From an uncultured Collinsella sp. (GTDB taxonomy: Bacteria; Actinomycetota; Coriobacteriia; Coriobacteriales; Coriobacteriaceae), in the NCBI GenBank assembly GCA_902470925.1, contig CABRIF010000124.1, positions 1-6,396 of the forward strand: a stretch of DNA of 6,396 nt. Reading direction: 5' to 3'. Below, piece after piece: positions 1 to 5,052 of this stretch. Each line of letters begins with the position of its first letter. Position 1 is the stretch's first letter. The notes beneath the pieces are model-generated. The model worked only from the letters and a program-made list of their open reading frames with translations. It was not told the origin of the DNA and did not search any database. Position numbers and translations under genes: made by a program.

Positions 1-41
1 CCTCTACGTCTCGTGGGCTCGGAGATGTGTATAAGAGACAG
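1..41 (+). other. Illumina Nextera adapter contamination (i7 index tail plus read-2 transposase adapter)
   Basis: Bases 8-41 are identical to the 34-base Nextera read-2 transposase adapter and end in the 19-base mosaic end (23-41, starting AGATGTG and finishing GAGACAG). Bases 1-7 (CCTCTAC) match the last seven bases of the N712 i7 index in primer orientation, from memory of the index list. This is library-preparation sequence left on a contig end, not biology. The reverse strand here translates to a peptide ending SYTHLRAHET, a tail known from adapter-derived false proteins in databases. Any ORF running into this stretch should be discarded. Confidence 0.97.
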
Positions 42-222
42 ATCTAGGTCCGACACCCCCGTACGCGCTGGATTGGCGACGGCAGGGGAGATGTTGTGAA
101 GTTTCGGGCGCGGGCGGTCTGCGCCCGGTTCCGCATCGCTGCAGGTTGAGCGCCTGTGCGACACCTGTCTCCAACGCTCGGTTAATGTGAATCGAAATCA
201 GCACATTGCGATGACCTGCAAG
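42..222. other. Upstream region with no recognisable gene
   Basis: These are the first genomic bases after the adapter, and no gene can be identified in them. One forward frame is open from 43 to a TGA at 97-99 and reads ...TPVRAGLATAGEML, followed at once by a hairpin. This could be the last 18 codons of a truncated upstream gene, but it is too short to identify. From about 180 the base composition becomes more AT-rich, which fits the start of the nrdD promoter region. Confidence 0.4.
105..127 (+). terminator. GC-rich hairpin, possible terminator of a truncated upstream gene
   Basis: CGGGCGC (105-111) pairs perfectly with GCGCCCG (121-127) across a 9-base loop. It lies just after the TGA at 97-99 that may end a truncated upstream gene. 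There is no T-run behind it, so it is not a classical intrinsic terminator. Tract-less hairpin terminators are described in high-GC actinobacteria, but this assignment is only inference. Confidence 0.25.
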
Positions 223-223
223 A

Positions 224-239
224 ACACAACCTGTAGTGT
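224..239. promoter_or_regulatory. NrdR box 1 (distal) upstream of nrdD
   Basis: The 16-mer ACACAACCTGTAGTGT matches the NrdR consensus acaCwAtATaTwgTgt at 13 of 16 positions, including both conserved outer ACAC/GTGT arms. NrdR is an ATP-cone zinc-ribbon repressor that shuts off ribonucleotide reductase operons when dATP is high. It binds tandem boxes separated by whole helical turns. A second site starts 31 bp downstream, which is the classical arrangement, and the gene downstream is nrdD. Confidence 0.8.
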
Positions 240-287
240 TGAAGTCAGAAAACTCCACCAGATATTGTGAGTCGGATGGCGTATCAT
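239..287 (+). promoter_or_regulatory. Candidate nrdD promoter
   Basis: This is the most AT-rich part of the leader. Two -10 candidates fit the actinobacterial TANNNT pattern: TATTGT (263-268), which has TTGAAG (239-244) as a -35 at 18-bp spacing, and TATCAT (282-287), which is a better -10 but has no good -35. With either choice the NrdR boxes overlap or abut the polymerase site, as expected for repression. Which one is used cannot be decided from sequence alone. Confidence 0.4.
255..270. promoter_or_regulatory. NrdR box 2 (proximal) upstream of nrdD
   Basis: The 16-mer CCACCAGATATTGTGA matches the NrdR consensus acaCwAtATaTwgTgt at 12 of 16 positions, with an intact ATAT core. It starts 31 bp after box 1 (15 bp between them, about three helical turns), the usual geometry for cooperative NrdR binding. 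It overlaps the candidate -10 TATTGT, so binding would block transcription of nrdD. Confidence 0.78.
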
Positions 288-306
288 AGAGACAGCTGAA
301 AGACGT

Positions 307-351
307 AAGGCCCCGGGGGCGCGGTGTAGCACGGCGCGGTCCCGGGGCCTT
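307..351 (+). promoter_or_regulatory. Strong hairpin in the nrdD 5' leader
   Basis: AAGGCCCCGGG (307-317) pairs perfectly with CCCGGGGCCTT (341-351), an 11-bp stem, with one further G-U pair (318-340) and a loop of about 21 bases that can itself form a small GTG/CAC pairing. It lies downstream of the promoter candidates and 67 bases before the nrdD start, so it would be in the mRNA leader. No U-tract follows it. No known riboswitch class was recognised; the conserved boxes of the cobalamin riboswitch were looked for and not seen. It may act as an attenuator, a tract-less terminator or an mRNA stabiliser. Confidence 0.5.
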
Positions 352-362
352 CGGTGCGATAT

Positions 363-388
363 GCGCCCGGGTTGCAGCCGTCGGGCGC
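363..388 (+). promoter_or_regulatory. Second hairpin in the nrdD 5' leader
   Basis: GCGCCCG (363-369) pairs with CGGGCGC (382-388) across a 12-base loop. It sits 11 bases after the first leader hairpin and ends 30 bases before the nrdD start, leaving the purine-rich ribosome binding site (401-410) single-stranded. The two hairpins in tandem may be a regulatory leader, but a single 7-bp GC stem is common by chance at this GC content. Confidence 0.3.
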
Positions 389-418
389 GGTGCGTGAAAG
401 AGGAAAGGGAGCGCGGTC

Positions 419-2641
419 ATGAAGATCATCAAGCGGAGCGGTTCTGAGGTCACCTTCGACCTCCAGAAGATCATCCACGCCATCAAGGCGGCCAACACCG
501 AGGTCAAGGCCGCCGACCGCCTGACCGAGCGCCAGGTGGTCTACGCCGCGCAGAACGTCGAGGACAAGTGCTCCGCCGCCGGCCACACCGTGTCGGTCGA
601 GGAGATCCAGGACATGGTGGAAGACGAGCTCATGGCGCTCGACCGCTACGAGGTGGCCCGCCGCTACATCATCTACCGCTACGTCCAGGGCCTGAAGCGC
701 ACCAAGAACACCACTGACGACAAGATCTTGTCCCTCATCGAGTGCAACAACGAGGAGGTCAAGCAGGAGAACTCCAACAAGAACCCCACGGTCAACTCGG
801 TGCAGCGCGACTACATGGCCGGCGAGGTTTCCAAGGACCTCACGCAGCGCGTCCTGCTGCCCGCCGAGGTGGTCAAGGCCCACAACGAGGGCATCATCCA
901 CTTCCATGACTCGGACTACTTCGCTCAGCACATGCACAACTGCGACCTGGTGAACCTCGACGACATGCTGCAGAACGGCACCGTCATCTCGGGCACCTTG
1001 ATCGAGCGCCCGCATAGCTTCTCCACCGCCTGCAACATCGCCACCCAGATTATCGCGCAGGTGGCCAGCTGCCAGTACGGCGGCCAGTCCATCTCGCTGA
1101 CGCACCTGGCCCCGTTCGTGGACGTGAGCCGCCAAAAGATCCGCCGTCAGGTCGAGGCCGAGCTCGCCGAGCTGGGTTTCACCGCGCCCGAGGAGAAGGT
1201 GGCCGAGGTTGTTGAGACCCGCCTGCGCGACGAGATCCGCCGCGGCGTGCAGACCATCCAGTACCAGGTCGTGACCCTTATGACCACCAACGGCCAGGCG
1301 CCGTTCGTCACGGTGTTCATGTACCTCAACGAGGCGCGCGACGCCGCCGAGAAGCGCGATTTGGCCATGATCATCGAGGAGACCCTGCGTCAGCGCTACG
1401 AAGGTGTGAAGAACGAGGCGGGCGTGTGGATCACCCCGGCGTTTCCCAAGCTGATCTACGTGCTGGAGGAGGACAACGTCCGCGAGGACTCCGAGTACTT
1501 CTACCTCACGCAGCTTGCCGCCAAGTGCACCGCCAAGCGCATGGTGCCCGACTACATCTCCGAGAAGAAGATGCGCGAGCTCAAGCTCTCGAAGGGGGAG
1601 ACGGAGGGCAACGGCGACTGCTACACCTGCATGGGCTGCCGCAGCTTCCTCACGCCCGACCGCTCCGGCAACGGCTACGGCAACGTTGCCCGCGCCAAGA
1701 ACTACGAGCCGGGGCGCCCCAAGTACTACGGCCGCTTCAACCAGGGCGTCGTGACCATCAACCTGCCCGACGTGGCCCTGTCCTCGCATCAGGACATGGA
1801 TGAGTTCTGGAAGATCTTCGACGAGCGCCTGGAGCTGTGCCACCGCGCCCTGCGCTGCCGCCACGAGCGCCTGCTGGGCACCCTGTCCGACGCCGCGCCG
1901 ATTCTGTGGCAGTACGGTGCGCTGGCGCGCCTGGACAAGGGCGAGACGATCGACAAGCTGCTCTACGGCGGCTACTCCACCATCAGCCTGGGGTACGCGG
2001 GCCTGTACGAGTGCGTGAAGTACATGACCGGCGCCTCGCACACCGATGAGGCCGGCACGCCGTTCGCCATGGCCGTGATGCAGCGCATGAACGACAAATG
2101 CAACGAGTGGAAGGCCGCCGAGGACATCGACTACTCGATCTACGGCACGCCGCTGGAGTCCACCACCTACAAGTTCGCCAAATGCCTGCAGCGCCGCTTC
2201 GGCGTGGTGCCGGGCGTGACGGACAAGGGCTACATCACCAACAGCTACCACGTGCACGTCACCGAGGAGATCGACGCCTTCGACAAGCTCAAGTTCGAAA
2301 GCCAGTTCCAGCGTCTGTCCCCGGGCGGCGCCATCTCCTACGTCGAGGTGCCCAACATGCAGGACAACCTCAAGGCCGTTATCCGCGTGATGCAGTACAT
2401 CTACGACAACATCATGTACGCGGAGCTCAACACCAAAAGCGACTACTGCCAGGAGTGCGGCTACGACGGCGAGATTCGCATCGTGGAGGACGACGGCAAG
2501 CTCGTGTGGGAGTGCCCCAAGTGCGGCAACCGCGACCAGGAGAAGCTGAACGTGGCGCGGCGCACCTGCGGCTACATCGGTACGCAGTTCTGGAACCAGG
2601 GGCGCACCGAGGAGATTCGCGATCGCGTGCTGCATCTGTAA
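419..2641 (+). CDS. nrdD: Anaerobic (class III) ribonucleoside-triphosphate reductase, glycyl radical enzyme
   Basis: This enzyme reduces ribonucleoside triphosphates to deoxyribonucleotides without oxygen, using a glycyl radical installed by NrdG. Residues 1 to about 95 form an ATP-cone allosteric domain that begins KRSGSEVTFDLQKI. The catalytic barrel follows, with Cys175 (HNCDLVNL) and Cys407 (CMGCRSFL) matching active-site Cys79 and Cys290 of phage T4 NrdD. Met405 keeps the Met-x-Cys spacing of T4 Met288/Cys290, which suggests the formate-using subtype (inference). Near the C-terminus a zinc site uses Cys677, Cys680, Cys699 and Cys702. The radical loop RTCGY places the radical on Gly718. 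The 740-aa length is normal and no key residue is missing. The start is set by AGGAAAGGGA (401-410), eight bases before ATG. Codons are very strongly C-ending, as in highly expressed genes. Paired NrdR boxes upstream predict dATP-sensing repression. nrdG lies 397 bases downstream on the same strand. Confidence 0.97.
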   Translation: MKIIKRSGSEVTFDLQKIIHAIKAANTEVKAADRLTERQVVYAAQNVEDKCSAAGHTVSVEEIQDMVEDELMALDRYEVARRYIIYRYVQGLKRTKNTTDDKILSLIECNNEEVKQENSNKNPTVNSVQRDYMAGEVSKDLTQRVLLPAEVVKAHNEGIIHFHDSDYFAQHMHNCDLVNLDDMLQNGTVISGTLIERPHSFSTACNIATQIIAQVASCQYGGQSISLTHLAPFVDVSRQKIRRQVEAELAELGFTAPEEKVAEVVETRLRDEIRRGVQTIQYQVVTLMTTNGQAPFVTVFMYLNEARDAAEKRDLAMIIEETLRQRYEGVKNEAGVWITPAFPKLIYVLEEDNVREDSEYFYLTQLAAKCTAKRMVPDYISEKKMRELKLSKGETEGNGDCYTCMGCRSFLTPDRSGNGYGNVARAKNYEPGRPKYYGRFNQGVVTINLPDVALSSHQDMDEFWKIFDERLELCHRALRCRHERLLGTLSDAAPILWQYGALARLDKGETIDKLLYGGYSTISLGYAGLYECVKYMTGASHTDEAGTPFAMAVMQRMNDKCNEWKAAEDIDYSIYGTPLESTTYKFAKCLQRRFGVVPGVTDKGYITNSYHVHVTEEIDAFDKLKFESQFQRLSPGGAISYVEVPNMQDNLKAVIRVMQYIYDNIMYAELNTKSDYCQECGYDGEIRIVEDDGKLVWECPKCGNRDQEKLNVARRTCGYIGTQFWNQGRTEEIRDRVLHL

Positions 2642-2655
2642 GGTACGGTCCCATT

Positions 2656-2750
2656 GGCGCCGCCTGGCGTAAACCACGCAAACGTCCTCGGGGGGTCGCC
2701 TTGGCGACTCCCCTGCGGAATGTTTGCTTTGGTTTGCGCTAGGCGGCGCC
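2656..2750 (+). repeat. 95-nt near-perfect inverted repeat (long RNA hairpin) between nrdD and the toxin-like gene
   Basis: The left arm 2656-2700 (starting GGCGCCGCCT) folds onto the right arm 2703-2750 (ending AGGCGGCGCC). By hand this gives about 39 Watson-Crick and 4 G-U pairs, with only two mismatches and three single-base bulges. The four transition differences between arms (2666/2740, 2670/2736, 2684/2721, 2694/2709) are all G-U on the forward strand, which favours an RNA made in the nrdD direction. It starts 14 bases after the nrdD stop. It is far longer than an ordinary terminator and has no T-run. No target-site duplication is visible at its edges. It could be an RNase III processing site, a tract-less terminator or a palindromic mobile repeat. 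Confidence 0.85.
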
Positions 2751-3016
2751 CGGAGTTGGTGTTTGCTGATCAGTTCGTGGACGACCTCGACGAGGTTTGG
2801 TCGCCGCGCGGATATGATCGGGTGCGCCGGGTGCTTTCCATGATCGAGCAGTTCCCCGAATCCGGCTCGCGGTCGCTGCCCCGCTCGATTGAGCGAGAGT
2901 TCGGGCACACGGTGCGGAAGTGCGCTGCGGGCCCGTTCGACATCGTGTACGACTACGATGTCGACGTAGATACCGTGTATATGCTCGACTTGGTTGCTCA
3001 GCGGAGCGCCGAGTAA
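2720..3016 (+). CDS. RelE/ParE-like toxin-family protein, orphan, start uncertain
   Basis: This small basic protein sits between nrdD and nrdG on the same strand. The part from ELVFADQFVDDL to the end (about 88 residues) resembles RelE/ParE toxins: an N-terminal helix pair, then GHTVRK, PFDIVYDYD and VYMLDLVAQR strands near the end. RelE relatives cleave mRNA on ribosomes and ParE relatives poison gyrase; which applies here is unknown. No antitoxin gene lies next to it. The start is unclear. ATG 2720 (99 aa) lies inside the right arm of the 95-nt hairpin and has no proper ribosome site. GTG 2759 fits the domain edge but GGAG is only three bases away. TTG 2654 would place codons through the whole hairpin. 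Codons are less C-biased than in nrdD. The gene may be an acquired or decaying orphan. Confidence 0.55.
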   Translation: MFALVCARRRPELVFADQFVDDLDEVWSPRGYDRVRRVLSMIEQFPESGSRSLPRSIEREFGHTVRKCAAGPFDIVYDYDVDVDTVYMLDLVAQRSAE

Positions 3017-3038
3017 TGCGTGAGAGGAAGCCGCAGGC

Positions 3039-3620
3039 ATGAACTACGCAGAGATCAAGAGCTTCGATATCGCCAACGGCGAGGGGGTGCGCACGACGCT
3101 GTTCGTGTCCGGCTGCCGGCGCGGGTGTCCGGGGTGCTTCAACGAGCTCGCGTGGAATTTCGCGGCGGGCACGCCCTTCACGCGCGAGGTCGAGGAGCGG
3201 ATTATCGAGAGCTTGCGGCCCGATTATATAGACGGCCTCACGCTGCTGGGCGGCGAACCCATGGAGCCGGAGAACCAGGCGGGGCTCGTGGACTTTCTCG
3301 AGTGGGTGCGCGAGGAGTTCCCGCGTGGACGCGGCAAGACCATCTGGTGCTTCACAGGCGACGTGTGGGATATCGAGCTCGTGGCGGGCGGCCGGCATCA
3401 CACCGAGGTGACCGATCGGCTGCTCGCGTGCGTGGATGTGCTGGTGGACGGTCCGTTCGTGCAGCGTCTTCACGACATATCGCTGCGCTTCCGCGGCTCG
3501 TCCAATCAACGCCTGATCGATATGCCGGCCACGCTGGCGGCGCTGGCGGCGGGGGAGGCCCCGGCGGATGCCGTGCGCCTGTGGCGTGATGCCGAGGTGT
3601 ACGCGACGCATTCGATGTAG
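3039..3620 (+). CDS. nrdG: Anaerobic ribonucleotide reductase activating protein (radical SAM)
   Basis: This protein cleaves S-adenosylmethionine with a [4Fe-4S] cluster and abstracts hydrogen from the NrdD glycine to make the active glycyl radical. The cluster motif is Cys26-x3-Cys30-x2-Cys33 (SGCRRGCPGCFN). The SAM-contact motif LLGGEP is at residues 69-74. Other family signatures are the N-terminal DIANGEGVRTTLFVSGC stretch, VDGPF at 136-140 and RGSSNQRLID at 152-161. At 193 aa it is longer than the roughly 155-aa E. coli enzyme, mainly through about 30 residues after the SSNQR motif. GAGAGGAAG (3022-3030) is the ribosome binding site, eight bases before ATG. It follows the toxin-like gene by 22 bases and is probably cotranscribed with nrdD, unless the long hairpin ends or cuts the transcript. 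Confidence 0.95.
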   Translation: MNYAEIKSFDIANGEGVRTTLFVSGCRRGCPGCFNELAWNFAAGTPFTREVEERIIESLRPDYIDGLTLLGGEPMEPENQAGLVDFLEWVREEFPRGRGKTIWCFTGDVWDIELVAGGRHHTEVTDRLLACVDVLVDGPFVQRLHDISLRFRGSSNQRLIDMPATLAALAAGEAPADAVRLWRDAEVYATHSM

Positions 3621-3795
3621 AAGGTGCGCGCGGTTGCCCGGTGCACCGAGGTGCGTACGAATGCGACAGGTATGCGAGCGCGGCGGGCACGCGAATGCAG
3701 CGGGCGCGCGCATGCAACGGATACACGAATGCAACGGACTTGTTGGGGCGTGTTACACAGAAGGGGCGGACGAACGCAGAAAGGGCGGATAGGCA
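3621..3795. other. Spacer between nrdG and the acetyltransferase gene
   Basis: This 175-base gap contains no convincing gene. It holds the 17-bp tandem repeat array (3657-3741). No convincing promoter pair or T-tract terminator was seen. The forward frame starting at 3624 runs through into the acetyltransferase gene in another frame and encodes an Arg/Thr-rich shadow. Confidence 0.6.
3657..3741 (+). repeat. Five degenerate 17-bp tandem repeats
   Basis: Units start at 3657, 3674, 3691, 3708 and 3725, exactly 17 bp apart, for example GCGAATGCAGCGGGCGC (3691) and ACGAATGCAACGGACTT (3725). The consensus is RCGAATGCARCGGRYAC. Positions 2, 3, 7, 8, 11 and 13 are identical in all five units. The unit at 3674 is the most diverged. 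The period is not a multiple of three and no frame reads a sensible protein, so the array is non-coding. It may be a relic of slippage or a repeated binding site spaced at about 1.6 helical turns. Confidence 0.75.
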
Positions 3796-4410
3796 ATGGA
3801 CACGGTGGTAACGGACAGGCTCGTACTGCGGCGCTTTACCGAGGCGGACGCACCGGCACTCTTTCCCATGATGAGCGATGCGCAGGTGAACCGCTTCCTG
3901 CCGTACTTCGCGCATGCGTGCGTGGAGGACACACGGTCCTATCTCGAGCAGAACTACCTGCGATGGTATCGCGCCGCCGACGCCGGCGAGCGCCGTGCGG
4001 ATGGGCTGCCGCTCGATATGCATTGCGCGATTTGCCGCAAACGCGAGGATGGCACGGCGGGCGAGCTGCTTGGGTTTGTAAGCATCGATGCGCAAGGCGA
4101 GGCGTACGACATGGGATATGCCCTGGCGGGCGACGCACAGGGCCACGGTTACGCGACCGAGGCTGTGGCCGCGATGCTTGTGGAGGCGCGCCGTGTGGGG
4201 TATCCGTTCGTGACGGCGACGTACGATGAACTCAATGCGGCGTCGGGGCGCGTGATGGAGCGCTGCGGGATGACGTATCGCTACTCGTATCGGGAGCGCT
4301 GGCAACCCAAGGACCTCGACGTGGTGTTCAAGCTGTACCAAATCGACTTTGCACAGGACGTGCCGACCTATCCGGGCTATTGGGAGCGCTATCCGCAGCA
4401 TTGGGTGTGA
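3796..4410 (+). CDS. GNAT-family N-acetyltransferase (RimJ/RimL type)
   Basis: This soluble acetyltransferase uses acetyl-CoA; the acceptor cannot be told from sequence. It opens with the family hallmark TDRLVLRRFTEADAPALF (6-23). The acetyl-CoA loop, GYALAGDAQGHGYATEAV (107-124), carries the Q-x-x-G-x-A type turn as Gln115-Gly-His-Gly-Tyr-Ala. Asn147 with Ser150, then RVMERCGM, form the following helix, as in RimJ/RimL and related Acetyltransf_3 proteins. The 204-aa length is slightly above the usual 170-190; the extra is a hydrophilic stretch near 58-90 and an aromatic tail (YPGYWERYPQHWV). It is the only gene here without an obvious link to its neighbours. It follows the repeat-bearing spacer and ends 81 bases before folE. 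GGATAGG lies just before the ATG. Confidence 0.88.
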   Translation: MDTVVTDRLVLRRFTEADAPALFPMMSDAQVNRFLPYFAHACVEDTRSYLEQNYLRWYRAADAGERRADGLPLDMHCAICRKREDGTAGELLGFVSIDAQGEAYDMGYALAGDAQGHGYATEAVAAMLVEARRVGYPFVTATYDELNAASGRVMERCGMTYRYSYRERWQPKDLDVVFKLYQIDFAQDVPTYPGYWERYPQHWV

Positions 4411-4452
4411 TGGGCTTATCTGGGGTCGGGCCGGAGCGCTCGCCGCGCGTGG

Positions 4453-4458
4453 TACGAT
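4453..4458 (+). promoter_or_regulatory. Candidate -10 element for the folate operon
   Basis: TACGAT fits the actinobacterial TANNNT -10 pattern and no good -35 is seen. Transcription would begin near 4465, which is itself an ATG in the folE frame. The message could therefore be leaderless from 4465, or have a 27-base leader before the ATG at 4492. Confidence 0.35.
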
Positions 4459-4491
4459 GGGTCGATGTTATCTGCGGAAAGTGAGTGGAAC

Positions 4492-5052
4492 ATGGTCGAT
4501 CAGGACAAGGTGCGCGAGGGGATTCGCCTGCTGCTCGAGGGCATCGGCGAGGACCCGGCGCGCGCGGGGTTGCTCGAGACGCCCGATCGCGTGGCGCGCA
4601 TGTATACCGAGCTATGCGCCGGCATGGACGAGCGTGCGTCCGACCATCTCGCCAAGACCTTTCCCTGCATCGCCGATGACCTGGTGATCGAGCGCGACAT
4701 CACCTTTTATTCGCTGTGCGAGCATCATCTGCTGCCCTTCTACGGCACGGTGGCGGTGGGCTACGTCCCGTGCGGGCGCGTGGCGGGTCTGTCCAAGCTG
4801 GCGCGCACCGTGGAGGTGTTCGCCCGTCGCCTGCAGCTGCAGGAGCAGCTGACGGCGCAGATCGCCGACGCGCTCATGGATGAGCTCGCATGCGCCGGCG
4901 CCATCGTCTATATCGAGGCGGAGCATATGTGCATGACCATGCGCGGCGTGCAGAAGCCCGGGACCAAGACGGCCACGCTCGCGCGCCGCGGCGTGCTTGC
5001 AGCCGATCCGGCTCTCGAGGCGCGCTTCTTCCAGATGCTGGGGCGGGCGTAA
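4492..5052 (+). CDS. folE: GTP cyclohydrolase I
   Basis: This enzyme converts GTP to 7,8-dihydroneopterin triphosphate, the first step of folate synthesis, probably as a decamer in the cytoplasm. The zinc ligands match E. coli Cys110, His113 and Cys181: Cys76 and His79 in LCEHHLLPF, and Cys147 in EHMCMTMRG. His145 corresponds to the catalytic His179. Other signatures are GLLETPDRVARMY (26-38), GLSKLARTVEVFARRLQLQEQLT (99-121) and MRGVQKPG. At 186 aa it is normal length, with a slightly extended, divergent C-terminus after the KTATLARRG segment. ATG 4492 is preferred because family members begin close to VDQDKVREGI and GAG lies six bases upstream. An in-frame ATG at 4465 would add nine residues and may be used if the message is leaderless. 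The stop overlaps the next start. Confidence 0.95.
   Translation: MVDQDKVREGIRLLLEGIGEDPARAGLLETPDRVARMYTELCAGMDERASDHLAKTFPCIADDLVIERDITFYSLCEHHLLPFYGTVAVGYVPCGRVAGLSKLARTVEVFARRLQLQEQLTAQIADALMDELACAGAIVYIEAEHMCMTMRGVQKPGTKTATLARRGVLAADPALEARFFQMLGRA

Noticed and set aside
42..418. Cobalamin or other known riboswitch upstream of nrdD
   Set aside because: The B12-box and other conserved riboswitch cores were looked for by eye and not found. The signals present are NrdR boxes and plain hairpins.
4..507. Reverse-strand 167-codon open frame
   Set aside because: Its C-terminus is translated adapter, and the rest lies antisense to the nrdD promoter and start.
2654..2719. TTG start for the toxin-like gene at 2654
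   Set aside because: It would translate almost the whole 95-nt hairpin, has no ribosome binding site, and the added residues do not resemble the family. The frame is open only because no stop occurs by chance after the nrdD TAA.
2656..2750. Hairpin as a simple intrinsic terminator
   Set aside because: The stem is about three times longer than usual, no T-run follows, and nrdG downstream needs to be expressed with nrdD.
2656..2750. Hairpin as a MITE with target-site duplication
   Set aside because: Flanks (CCATT on the left, CGGAG on the right) show no direct repeat. A palindromic mobile element without duplication is still possible.
284..3040. 918-codon reverse-strand open frame
   Set aside because: It lies antisense to nrdD and the toxin-like gene. 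It is rich in Val, Leu, His and Asp in the pattern made by the complement of C-ending codons, has no recognisable domain, and is explained by GC bias.
3657..3741. CRISPR array
   Set aside because: The 17-bp units are contiguous with no spacers and are degenerate, and there are no cas genes.
3352..4401. Reverse-strand 349-codon open frame
   Set aside because: It is antisense to nrdG, the repeat spacer and the acetyltransferase, is Arg/Pro/His-rich and has no domain. It is a GC-bias shadow.
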